A stretch of 43,674 nucleotides of DNA from Bacteroides sp. (GTDB taxonomy: Bacteria; Bacteroidota; Bacteroidia; Bacteroidales; Bacteroidaceae): the NCBI GenBank assembly GCA_021203405.1, contig JAJQBG010000261.1, positions 1 to 43,674 on the forward strand. Direction: 5' to 3'. The notes under the pieces were generated by a model. It saw only the letters and a program-made list of their open reading frames with translations. It did no database searches and was not told the DNA's origin. A program made the translations under genes and the position numbers. Shown here piece after piece: positions 19,121 to 29,076 of this stretch (positions are counted from its first letter, which is position 1; each line of letters begins with the position of its first letter).

Positions 19121-20505
19121 TCAGGGTGTTGTGGATCTGAGAGTGATCTTTCTGCGTACCGGTTTATTTATCTCGTATATTTTAGCAATCAGTCCCTCCA
19201 TTTCCTGCTCGCGGGCCTCACGTACTTCCGGATGCATCATTTTGGTATAGATGTCCCGGTGACCGGGTAACCAGACGTTGGTAGCCAGGTTTTCATCCAG
19301 TACATCAATGGATCTTCTGTTGTTGGCAAACAGGAGTCCTTTCTCCTGGAAGAAACAGAATTGTATCCAGGCGTACTGTCTGAACCCTCTTTCTATCTCC
19401 CAGCGATACTCATTCAGGTGCATGACAGCCAGTGCCTGCTGATATTGGGGAGTTTTGGTTTCGTTAGCCAGGTTAATGCCTTTTGCCCACTCTTCTCCGC
19501 TCCATACCCCGATCTCTTCGTCGTCAATAAAAAGTATATGATCTCCTTTCAATCCGGTAACTTTGAGTATTTCCTGATTCATCTCTTCCATAAAAGGAAC
19601 TACTTTGACTGCTTCGGCCTGGCTTATTTTCTGTTCCCATCCCCGTGCAATGGTATCTAACGGATAAGGCAGTGTGTGGGCCAGGTAATCAAAACTAAGC
19701 TCTTTGCCTGATTTTTTATAGAGGAGATCTCGCAGTTTACCGCTTTGATAACTTTTGATTGTGACGCATTAATTTCAACATCTGCTACCTCTTTACCTGC
19801 AAATCCCTGCTCCTTCAGGAACAGATAGGCCATCACCATGTGCCCGTTATTATCCGGATGAATACGGTCATTGCCGCAAAGGGTAAAAGAGGGGAGTGCC
19901 TGCTGCATTTTTTGATTAATAGTTGTCATCGGTTCATTGAAGTCTATGAACTGCCAGTTATTTTGCCGGGCAGATTGTCTCTGGAATTCCATAATCCTTT
20001 TCATCACTTCGTTCTTGCCCTGTAAGGGAGGGTTGGGGATCTGTGCGGTTTCGTCATAAGGCGAACTTCCCATCAATACTATTTTTGTATCAGATAATCC
20101 TTGCAAGCGCTTTTCTACCAGCTGGTAGTTAGCAAAACATTCCTGGTATTTTTGTTCACCGAACTCTTTCGGGTTACTACCGTTGTATTCGGAATAGCCT
20201 GAGTCATTCATTCCGAAGGTGACCATCAGCACTGTGGGCCTTTTATTAAAAACATCTGTATCTAAACGTTGGTACATATCCCAGGCTGTATTTCCTCCTA
20301 TACCGGCATTGAGGATGGTAAGTTTCATTTCGGGGAAACGTGTCATGTAATAAAGCCATATATAGGAGTGGTAGTGTCCGCCGTCGGTGATGCTGTTTCC
20401 TAAGAATACGGCTCTGTCCCCCTCTTTAAAGGGAGAAATAGTCTGGGCAACGGTTGAAAAAGATAGGGTGACAATGGTTATCAGGGATACGATCATTCTT
20501 TTCAT
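19121..20505 (-). pseudogene. SGNH/GDSL hydrolase family protein, frameshifted
   Basis: A secreted SGNH-type esterase, about 461 residues if repaired, and the last gene of PUL B. A signal peptide ends near VAQT (residue 20). The SGNH blocks are clear: FLGNSITDGG with catalytic Ser38, GIGGNTAWD, GMND at 98-101 and DRIHPDNNGH with Asp213 and His216. The C-terminal part contains DHILFIDDEEIGVWSGEEW and FRQYAWIQFCFFQEKGLLFA, common in Bacteroidota relatives. A one-base shift at about 19724-19731 separates EIS from LLYKKSGKELSFDYLAHTLP, so the gene reads as 19657-20505 plus a piece in another frame that ends at the TGA 19121-19123. The esterase core is upstream of the lesion. It may remove acetyl groups from the glycan (inferred). 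Confidence 0.8.
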
Positions 20506-20559
20506 CTTCTTATTTGTAGTTAAGTTATTAAATCAGGGTAAATATACATAGGGAAAAAG

Positions 20560-21672
20560 TTATTCAGGATGATAGACGGCAACGGCTACCCGGGAGTCGG
20601 CACAACCATAATAAAGGAACCATTTTTCCTGATGGTAGACGAGTCCTTCAATGAACACGGTCCCGGCAGGATACTGGCCGCTCTTCTCAAAATCAGCTTC
20701 GGGAATGAAAAAGGGTTTATCTAATCTGCCGATCAACCGGGTAGGGTCTCTCAGGTCAAACAAAGCCTGGCCTGCACAATAAGAGTTAGCTGTATACCGG
20801 GTATCCCCCTCGGTCCCGGCTTTGTTTTTACCGTTGTACATCAATAGGATTCCTTTATCGGTCATGATCGCCGGAGGACCGCATTCTGCCAGGTAGCTGT
20901 CAAATTTGCCCGGACGCGTGGTCATTACTTTCAGCAGGTCCCCCTTCTCGTCGAGCAGGGGTGTCCAGTTAATAAGGTCTTCTGAGGTGGCTACATTCAC
21001 GAGCTCTTCTCCCCAGTACATCCAGTATTTATTGTCTATTTTTGCAATGACCTGTTTGCCGTTCTCCAGTTTGGTGATAATGGATGCTGATTTGGAAAAA
21101 TCGTTGAAGAAACGCCCGTTGTATGCTTTAGCAAACGCAGGTCCGTATTTATCCCAATGTTGCAGGTCACGGGAGGTGGCTACGGCTAAACGTGCCTGCT
21201 TCCTGTTCCATTGGGTATAAAACATTACATAGAGACCTTCTTCGGTCATCGCAATACGGGGATCTTCACACCCTCCGGGCCATTCCAGTTCTCTCTGGCT
21301 GTCTGTGCCGGGATAGAACACCGGAGTGCTTTTGCGCTGGAAGTGTAGCCCGTCTTCAGACCAGGCGTAGCCGAGACGGGAAGTTCGCCCTCCGATACCT
21401 TCGCCCGATCTATCTTCGGCACGATAGAGTACGATCACTTTTCCATCGTAACTGGTGGCACCGGGGTTAAAAGTATCGTTAGATTCCCAGGCTACGGAAT
21501 CCTGGGTCAGCGGGCAATAGAACTTCGTATCTTCTACCGGAGAGAGGATGGGGTTTAATCCTTCGGGGCGCCGGAAATCTGCCCATGCCCAATCCGGATA
21601 GTCATTTTTGGGTGGTTGGCTGCATGCGGCAAGGGTAATGGTGACGACTAAATAAAAAATAATTCTTTTCAT
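20560..21672 (-). CDS. GH130-family mannoside phosphorylase or beta-mannosidase
   Basis: An intact 370-residue lipoprotein-type enzyme (lipobox LAACSQ, Cys near 17). It has the five-bladed beta-propeller layout of GH130, with SNDTFNPGATSYDGKVIVLY near 64-83 and the family hallmark WPGGCEDPRI, whose Asp137 is the expected proton donor. GH130 enzymes act on beta-mannosides by phosphorolysis or, in some subfamilies, hydrolysis. The choice depends on phosphate-binding residues I cannot align with certainty, and secretion as a lipoprotein favours a hydrolase. Its ATG overlaps the stop of the upstream GH92 gene (ATGA), so the two are probably translationally coupled. It would act on the beta-mannosyl core left after the alpha-mannosidases. 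Confidence 0.87.
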   Translation of the reverse strand: MKRIIFYLVVTITLAACSQPPKNDYPDWAWADFRRPEGLNPILSPVEDTKFYCPLTQDSVAWESNDTFNPGATSYDGKVIVLYRAEDRSGEGIGGRTSRLGYAWSEDGLHFQRKSTPVFYPGTDSQRELEWPGGCEDPRIAMTEEGLYVMFYTQWNRKQARLAVATSRDLQHWDKYGPAFAKAYNGRFFNDFSKSASIITKLENGKQVIAKIDNKYWMYWGEELVNVATSEDLINWTPLLDEKGDLLKVMTTRPGKFDSYLAECGPPAIMTDKGILLMYNGKNKAGTEGDTRYTANSYCAGQALFDLRDPTRLIGRLDKPFFIPEADFEKSGQYPAGTVFIEGLVYHQEKWFLYYGCADSRVAVAVYHPE

Positions 21673-23861
21673 ATTTTCGGGATTATTAATGATGGCTTTT
21701 GGATTAAATCAGGGGAAGGAGGGGGGGGTATTACCTGGGTTCCCCATTTCTTATCGGGTTTAGCCGAGGTACTGAACTCCAGCGTGGCTCCCTCTGAAAC
21801 GACTTCCCAATCTATCCAGGTGCTATCGTACGTTTTTCCGTTTAATTTCAAACCTTGGGTATAGATATTCTTTTCAGAACCACCTTTGATAATAATATCT
21901 CCGTTCTTCAGGTGAATTTTAATAGTATGGAAGATGGGAGTATTCAGGGTAAATCCGCCGATCCCGGGAATCTGGGGATAGATACCCATGCAGGCAAATA
22001 CATACCAGGCTCCCATGGTACCCAGGTCATCGTTACCGGGAAGTCCGTTCTCCTTGCTGGTATATTGTTCATTCAGGGTGCGGTTGATCACCGCCTGTGT
22101 TTTGTATGGACTGCCTGTCCAGTTATATACCCAGGGGATCTGAAAGCTGGGTTCGTTCCCTGAAGCGAACCACGGGTCGTTATAACCGGTATCCAGACGG
22201 ATAAAGAATTCATCCAAACGCTTTTCTGCTGCTGCTTTTCCTCCTATAATCTCTATCAGGCCGGCAATGTCATACGGAACCACCCAGAAATAGTTTTTAT
22301 AGGTTGATTCCCTGAAATCTTCGCTCAATAGTTTCCATGAACCGTCCGGATTACGTGACTGCAGCCATCCGGTCTCCGGATTAAACAGGTTTTTCCACGA
22401 ACGGGCAAAGTGAAAGTATCGCCAGCTGGCGAATTCGTCTCCAACTGCCTGCAGGGCGAACTGTCCGATGGCAAAATCGGCCGAAGTGTACTCCAGCTGG
22501 ATGGAAGCATCGTAATAACCTTTATCCAGGTATTGCCTGAGCCCCGGACGGGCTTCCACTCCTTGTGAGGCGGCTCCGGGTTCCTCGGCATTGGTCCGCA
22601 TAATGTTGAACAGGGGCTTGGGGTCATAGTTACGTGCACCAAAGGCATAAGCATTGGCAACTAATATAGGGGTAGGGTCGCCCTGCATTACACCGGTCTC
22701 AATGTTTGCCATTACCCAACGGGGATAGGCTCCTCCCGATTGTTCGGCGAATAGCTGGTGGGAGATTACAATGTCAGAGGCAATATCGGGTACCAGCATG
22801 GAAAGTAGCTGAATCTGTGTACGGTATGTATCCCAGTTGCTGAATGAAGTGTAATTCCTGGAACGGGATCTGTAAACTTTGTTATCTGCTCCCATATATT
22901 CGCCGTTTACATCGCTGCATACATTGGGGTGGATGAATGAGTGATACAGATGAGTGTAGAATTGAGTGATACGGTCGGGATTGGTCCCTTCCACTTCTAT
23001 CTTGCTCAGGTAATTATTCCATGTAGTCTCTGCCTGGTTCTTTATAGTATCAAAATCCCATCCGCTATTCTCTGCCCGGAGATTTTCTCTTGCGTTTTCG
23101 ACCGATACATAAGATACTCCGATCTTATATTGAATGTTTTTATTCTTCTTTACATCAAAAGTAAAATATACACCGGAGTTCTCACCTTCTGCAAAGGTAC
23201 TTCCTGGTTTCAGTTTATCGTGCTTCCAGGTGCCTGATTCAAGGGCTTGCCTGTCGAATTCGGCAACAAAGTAGATTTTATAAGGAGTATGGATACCACA
23301 AAAATTCCCACCTTCGGCATATCCTTCACATTGATTGGGAGCGGTGACGACAATAGCGGCCTGGTCGATGGGTGTAGCCGAAACTCCGCCGCCAATTATA
23401 ACTGTAGCATACTCTTCTTCTTCGGGATAGCTATAATGGGCCATTCCTGTTCTTTCTGTTACGGTCAGCTTTGCCTGGATATCTTCCTGTACATACGCTT
23501 CATAATAGCCGGCATGCCCTTTTTCACGGGAAACGTTTATACGGTAATTCAGGATATTGTCCGGCGACATCTGCAACTTTCCTTTTACGGGAAAGGTAGG
23601 GAAATTACCCATATGTTCACATCCGCCGCCGCTCAGCTGGTTAATTACAAAGCCTGAGCGTTTTGAAAAATAGGAGGGTGTGAACTGAACCATACCAAAA
23701 GGATAGGTAGCTCCCGGATAGCAGTACCCCGATGTGAGTCCCAACCCTTTGGTGCCTATTAATGTGTTGACCTGCAAGGCATAGTTCTTGTTTTGGCTGT
23801 GAAGAGGGGTCAGGAAAAGAATCCCTCCCAGCAGACAGAATAATAGAGTTTTGATCTTCAT
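21669..23861 (-). CDS. GH92 alpha-mannosidase (B1)
   Basis: An intact 730-residue Ca-dependent exo-alpha-mannosidase with a signal peptide (cleavage near LHSQ, residue 23). Family motifs include NTLIGTKGLGLTSGYCYPGA and YPFGMVQFTPSY at the start of the N-terminal beta-sandwich. The catalytic barrel holds FSNWDTYRTQIQLLSMLVPD, SGNEPSFQIPWVYNW with Glu570 as the expected general acid, and PGNDDLGTMGAWYVF with the acidic residues of the inverting base. The His found after NEP in many GH92 proteins is replaced here by Phe-Gln, so it belongs to a divergent branch and its linkage preference is uncertain. It follows another GH92 and overlaps GH130 by four bases. Confidence 0.92.
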   Translation of the reverse strand: MKIKTLLFCLLGGILFLTPLHSQNKNYALQVNTLIGTKGLGLTSGYCYPGATYPFGMVQFTPSYFSKRSGFVINQLSGGGCEHMGNFPTFPVKGKLQMSPDNILNYRINVSREKGHAGYYEAYVQEDIQAKLTVTERTGMAHYSYPEEEEYATVIIGGGVSATPIDQAAIVVTAPNQCEGYAEGGNFCGIHTPYKIYFVAEFDRQALESGTWKHDKLKPGSTFAEGENSGVYFTFDVKKNKNIQYKIGVSYVSVENARENLRAENSGWDFDTIKNQAETTWNNYLSKIEVEGTNPDRITQFYTHLYHSFIHPNVCSDVNGEYMGADNKVYRSRSRNYTSFSNWDTYRTQIQLLSMLVPDIASDIVISHQLFAEQSGGAYPRWVMANIETGVMQGDPTPILVANAYAFGARNYDPKPLFNIMRTNAEEPGAASQGVEARPGLRQYLDKGYYDASIQLEYTSADFAIGQFALQAVGDEFASWRYFHFARSWKNLFNPETGWLQSRNPDGSWKLLSEDFRESTYKNYFWVVPYDIAGLIEIIGGKAAAEKRLDEFFIRLDTGYNDPWFASGNEPSFQIPWVYNWTGSPYKTQAVINRTLNEQYTSKENGLPGNDDLGTMGAWYVFACMGIYPQIPGIGGFTLNTPIFHTIKIHLKNGDIIIKGGSEKNIYTQGLKLNGKTYDSTWIDWEVVSEGATLEFSTSAKPDKKWGTQVIPPPPSPDLIQKPSLIIPKI

Positions 23862-23898
23862 AATATAGTGTGCAATTAGTTATTATCTTTTTATGGGT

Positions 23899-23919
23899 GG
23901 AGACGCAAATACGCGTCCC
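23899..23919. repeat. Small hairpin between two GH92 genes
   Basis: GACGC at 23902-23906 and GCGTC at 23913-23917 form a stem that is extended by GG/CC on the outside with one A-C mismatch. It lies in the 74-base gap between GH92 B2 and GH92 B1. It resembles short intergenic palindromes that act as mRNA stabilisers or REP-like repeats; no second copy was found in the window. Confidence 0.4.
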
Positions 23920-23935
23920 TGCAGGGAGCCAGACC

Positions 23936-26211
23936 TTATTCTCTCTTTGATGAGGAAAAAGGAGCAGCATCTGCGGTAGTACCTCTGCTTTTGTTGGGTT
24001 GATCCCCCATTTCAAAACGTAGGGTTCCACCTTTGTTATATCTTTGTAGGTAATGTAATTCCTGGTCAGTGGTTCCCCGTTAAGTGTGGCAGATTGAATG
24101 TAAACATTCTTTTTGTTGTTCTCAACAGCTTCAACAACGAACTTACTGCCATCTTCCATCGTAATTGTTGCTTTGGGGAAAAGCGGACTGCCCAGCACAT
24201 ATTCGTCCGTTCCGGGACAGACACTGTAGATACCCAGCGCATTCAGAATGTACCAGGACGACATACCTCCCTGGTCTTCATCGCCCGGATAACCTCTTTC
24301 TGTAGAGTTGTAGAGCCTGTCCATGATCTGACGTGCCCAATATTGGGTTTTCCAGGGCTGCCCGGCATAGCTGTACAAGTAGATCATGTGCTGTATGGGT
24401 TGATTACCATGAGCATATTGTCCCATACCGGCCAGTTCCATCTCTTTCATTTCATGGATAATAGCGCCGTATGTACCGGGTTTGATCACATTGGGTGCAG
24501 TAAATACCGAATCCATTTTGGTGGTGAATTTCTCGTTGCTTCCATACAGGTTGATCAATCCTTGTACGTCGTGAAACACCGACCATGTATAATGCCAGGC
24601 ATTTCCTTCACAATAGGGACCACCCCAAACGTAGGGGTCAAAGGGCTCCTGCCACCGGCCGTCTGTTCCTCTGCCGCGCATAAATCCGGTTGAAGGATCA
24701 AATACATTCCGGTAATTGTACATTTGCCGGGCAAATATCTCTTCGTAAAATTTATTTCCGGATTCCCTGGCTAATTGATATCCGCAGAAATCATCATAGG
24801 CATGCTCCAGTGTTTGTGCCGTAGAACCCAGGGATTCCGGGTAGGGTACGTAGCCTAACTGGAAATACTCTTTCCACCCCTGGCGTCCGTTGGCTCCTCC
24901 CCACGGACCTTTGTTCATTGCTTCGTGCGCGTAGGCACGCAGGGCCCTTTCAGGATCGAAGGTGCGGATACCTTTTACCCAGGCATCGGTCAATAATGAG
25001 ATCGCATGGTTACCTATCATACCTCCGGTCTCTCCCGGGGCCGACCACGAAGGTAACCATCCGCATTGTTCGCAGGCATCCAGCAGCGCATTCATATAGC
25101 GCCCCTGCATCGTGGGATGAAGAATATTTGTCAGCGGGAACTGTGAACGGAAAGTATCCCAGAAGCCGTTATCGGTGTACATATAACCGCTATATATTTT
25201 CCCGTCATAAGGACTGTAGTAATACGGCTGATCGTCGGCATCGCGTTCGTAAAATTTACGGGAGAATAGATTAGCACGGAATAGGCAGGAGTAAAATGTT
25301 CTCATTTGCTCCTCTGTTCCTCCTTCCACCAGGACTCTGTTCAGCAGTTCATTCCAGATCTTTGCTCCGCGGGCTTTGGTTACTTCTAGGGTTCTATCTC
25401 CACCCAATTCGCGGTTGAGGGTGATCCGGGCTTGTTCGTAACTGATGTAAGAGGAGGCTGCCTTGGCTTGTACTATGGTTCCTTTCCGGAACCGGATGTA
25501 TGCTCCGTATCCTTTTCCTGTACCGGTAAATTGTCCGGCGAAAACCTTATCTTGCTGATTTTCCCAGATGCCGCAGGACTCAAAGGGTTGATCGAACTGT
25601 ACCACAAAGTAGTTCCGGAAGGTGGAAGGTTCATTCACAAAACGTTGATTGTTTACCCAACCGGTAATTTGTCTTTTATCCGGATCAATATGGATCTCGC
25701 TCATGTCCGTGTAGCCATCCAGTACAAGATAAGCCTCTTCGTTTTTCGGAAAGGAGAAGCGCAGGTGTACGCCTCGTGTGGTAGGAGCCATTTCGGTAGT
25801 AATACCATTATCCAGTGTTACTTTGTAATAGTGAGGTTTGGCTGTTTCATTATCGTGGCTGAACCCGGTGGCTCTCTCTTCCTGATTTACGACCAGTTTC
25901 CCTGCTACGGGCATTAAAGAATAAACGGCGTAATCGCTTACCCACGGACTGCATTGGTGCGACTGGCAGAACCCCCGTATTGTATGCGCGGAATATTGAT
26001 ATTTCCACCCTTCTCCGTTTTTTTCGGTCTGTGCCGACCATGTATGCATGCCATAGGGCATACCGGTGGTCGGATAGGTGTTCCCGTAGCTCAGATCAAA
26101 ATGAGAGTCGGTCCCCTGCAAGGTATTTACATAGTGCACCAGGTCTTTAACCTGTGCAGGTAGAGCAAGGGTAAATAGGAAAATAATAGATAGTACCTGT
26201 AATTTCTTCAT
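23936..26211 (-). pseudogene. GH92 mannosidase-family protein (B2) with Gln at the acid position, 3' frameshift
   Basis: A secreted GH92 protein of about 758 residues if repaired. It has a signal peptide (LALPAQ, residue 20), NTLQGTDSHFDLSYGNTYPT and MPYGMHTWSAQT at the start, and GGPYCEGNAWHYTWSVFHD. In the catalytic motif AHGNQPIQHMIYL the usual Glu is replaced by Gln604 (CAA at 24400-24402), while PGDEDQGGMSSWYIL retains the acidic base residues. A missing A in the run at 24032-24034 shifts the frame after ITYKDIT. The proper ending GGTLRFEMGDQPNKSRGTTA leads to the TAA at 23936-23938, whereas the shifted frame runs on into the next gene. The catalytic part is unaffected. GH92 members with this Gln have been reported to cleave mannose-1-phospho-6-mannose, where the leaving group needs no acid. 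Confidence 0.85.
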
Positions 26212-26212
26212 C

Positions 26213-28871
26213 TTATTCGTTTGGAGTGAGTGTAAATGTGATCGCGTAGCTGCCTGTATTTAAAAGCAACTCCGGACTTTCAATCTCTGTTTTTTCTCGG
26301 TTCACTGTACAACCCGTCGCTTTTTCAGGAATTGCCACACTGGCTTGTACCCCTGCCGGCAGGGAAATATACATGTGTTGTTGATTCTCTGCCAGCTCCC
26401 AGTTGACTGTGACGGTTCCATACGGTGTCTCTTTAGTGGTCTTTGCCCAGGTAACTCCCCGGGGGGATCTGGGGTTCGATATAGAAGTGTTGATACCCCG
26501 GATGATCTTCATCCGGCCGGATACCTCCTACAGCCTGGTAGAACCAACTGCCGATACCGTTGTAACAATTGTGTACCCGGCTGCGTTCCCCGCTCCAGTA
26601 CTCCCAGGTGGTGGTCGCTCCGTTGTTTAACATGTGCAGGTATCCCGGATAGTCAGGCTGTTTCAGCATAGCGTACATAAAGTCGGTCTCTTTGTTTTGA
26701 ATAGCCCATTCGGTAAGTACAGGAACACCGACCAGTCCTACGGCAATATGATTGTTATGATGAGTCTGGCTCAACCCGGTCATCTTCTCCTGGACGTTCT
26801 TGTATAAGGAGGCGGGAACCGCGCCTACTAACATAGGGTAAGACATATCTAATTGGGAACCGGTTGCATAGATACATTCTTCCGGGTTATAGAATCTCTC
26901 ATGTATGTGCCGGTTCAGGGTTGCTTTACGCTCTGCAAAATCTTTAGCCTCTTCCGGTTTTCCCAGTACAGCAGCTATTTTCTGCAAAGTGCCTAAACAT
27001 TCACTGATACAACAGTTATTAACCAGGTCAATGGAGGATTCATTCCCGCTATCCACACCGGCAGGAGCGAGCCAGTCGCCCAGATACCAGCTCCGGTATT
27101 CCGTGTCGGGCCATCGTTCCAGCAATCCGTTAACGGTATATTTTTCCACATATTCCATCCATCGTTTCATTGTGTCGTAGTATCGCTCTATAAAGCGTAA
27201 GTCGTTGTAATTTACATACGTTCTCCAGGGAGCAAGTACCATGAAACTGCACCAGTAAGGACCGCCGCCGGTAGTTATGTAATTGGGTGCTACGTACGGC
27301 AGGCTTCCATCTTTGCGCATGACATCCTTCCAGGACTGCAACCAGTTCAGGAAAACAGGAGAAACATCGTACATGGTTTGCAGTACCTGGGTAGATGCAT
27401 TGCCGTCGCCTCCGTAGCCGGCACGTTCAATGTGAGGACAATCTACCATATACCCGCTGAAAGTAAGGCACTTCAACGTGTATTGGATCATCGTGTGGAT
27501 GGCATTCAGGTCTGTATCTGAACATTCGAAAGTTGCTGCCGGTTTGTAATCTCCATAAATAAGGTAAGCTTTGACCTGTCCGCTTTCAGGTTTATAGGGC
27601 AAATTGGTTATTTTTACATACCGGAAAGCGTGATGGTTGAATTTATTACAGAAAATATCACCAGTCTTGCCGGAAGCGATATAAATATCGCTTTCTCCCT
27701 GGTCTGTAAAGTTGGGGTCTAATGTAAGATCATCTGTATAAGTTACTGTTACTTCATGTCCTTCCGGGAGTTGTGAAAGTTGTAATTCAAACCATCCGGT
27801 TATTACTTTTCCCATATCTACTAACCAGGAGTTCTCAGTAAGGACCTGAATGTTTTGGGGGATCAGTACTTCCTGTATTTTATCCGGTTCGCACATCTGT
27901 GGTGTTTCTTTCCGGTTGGAAACAGGGATAGCTGTTACGGGAAACCATTCCAGCTTATTCAAACTATGGGCTGACATATCCCCGGGAAGTAACCGCCCGT
28001 CTATTCTTTCTCCGCCGAACCGGAGGGCCTGCCAGGTATCAGTGTCCGAATATCCGCTTTCACGACCGCTCCACGAGGTATCGGTCGTCAGGATTGGTTG
28101 CCAGTTCCCGTTTTGTAGTATATCTATTTCTGCCTTTACCAGAGGGCCGTCATACTCGGTTCCGAAGGTTGTTTTTTTGTACCATCCCTATCCCAGCCAG
28201 AATACGATCTCGTTCTCTCCCTGTTGCAGATAAGGAGTAATATCATACGTTACGATCAGTGAACGTTTATCCAATTGAGAAGTGACCGGAGCCAGTACTC
28301 TGCTATCCGCTTTGATACCATTGATATAGGCTTCATGATAACCCAGGGAACTAACATATAGAAAAGTAGTGCCCGATTGACTCATCGTAAAGGTTTTCCT
28401 TAGGAGCGGAGCACGGACATCCCCGTGGCCTGTAGCGAGTCCTATATAGGCTCCCTGAAGTTTGTCATTTTCCAGAATACCCACTGCGAACCGTCCGATA
28501 GCACTCCAGTCGGATGCTTCTCCTTTTTCATTCCATATACGGACCCGCCAGTAACAGAGCATACGTGACCTTAATTCTTTTCCTTCATAAGGGATCATCA
28601 CGGAAGCCGGTCTCCGGGTCTTACCTGAGTTCCACAGGTCAGGATTGTTTTGTATCAGACGGATACTGTCTGATGCTACCTGAATTTCATAGTATTAGGA
28701 CTGCACGGGGTCCGCGGATCGTATCTTCCAGCTGAAATGGGGATGGGTGGTATCAATACCCAGCGGATCAGTAAGACTCTCGCATCTCAGGTCAGTAATG
28801 AGGAGGGAAGAGGCTGTGAGGATATGGATATTTATTAAACAGGTTGCAAGTAGGTAGAGTGCTTTTTTCAT
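26213..28871 (-). pseudogene. GH78 alpha-L-rhamnosidase (B), two stops and a frameshift
   Basis: A secreted GH78 rhamnosidase of about 885 residues if repaired, and the most damaged gene of the window. It starts at the ATG 28869-28871 with a signal peptide and DLRCESLTDPLGIDTTHPHF, typical of the N-terminal domain. TAA at 28695-28697 interrupts PVQS/YYEIQVASD; TAG at 28188-28190 interrupts FWLG/GWYKKTTFG; and an indel in the run C4G6 at 26457-26466 separates YIEPQIPPG from VTWAKTTKETPYGTV near the end. CAA and CAG would restore the first two sites. The barrel motif DCPHIERAGYGGD lies near residue 475. It follows a large hairpin and precedes GH92 B2 by one base. A rhamnosidase inside a mannosidase operon is unusual and bears on the substrate. 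Confidence 0.85.
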
Positions 28872-28910
28872 GGTATTATAAATATGATAAGTTGCGGTAT
28901 ACAGAGTGAT

Positions 28911-29057
28911 AAAAAGAGTGTTCCGGGACTCCTCCTCCGCTCTTCAGGTACGGTAAAGGCTGGTTTACCATCCTTCGGAGAGGGGTCGGTCGGAGGAGGG
29001 TTCCCGGAACATCCTCATGAGTAAAGGGGTTAAAGAATATTCCGGAACACTCTTTTT
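28911..29057 (-). terminator. Large branched hairpin between binding-protein and enzyme genes
   Basis: AAAAAGAGTGTTCCGG at 28911-28926 is the exact reverse complement of 29042-29057 (16 bp). Inside, CCTCCTCCG 28931-28939 pairs with CGGAGGAGG 28991-28999 (9 bp), and GGTAAA 28952-28957 pairs with TTTACC 28964-28969 (6 bp, 6-base loop). On the transcribed minus strand the outer stem ends in CTCTTTTT, as in an intrinsic terminator. It occupies nearly the whole gap between the DUF4961 gene and the rhamnosidase. It could be a partial terminator that lowers enzyme expression relative to SusC/SusD, a processing or stability element, or a small mobile repeat. Confidence 0.7.
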
Positions 29058-29076
29058 CCGGGTGGTCCGTCACTTT

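Noticed and set aside
23641-23935. C-terminal extension of GH92 B2 overlapping GH92 B1
   Set aside because: It is the shifted reading frame; the other frame gives the expected ending GGTLRFEMGDQPN and a TAA at 23936.
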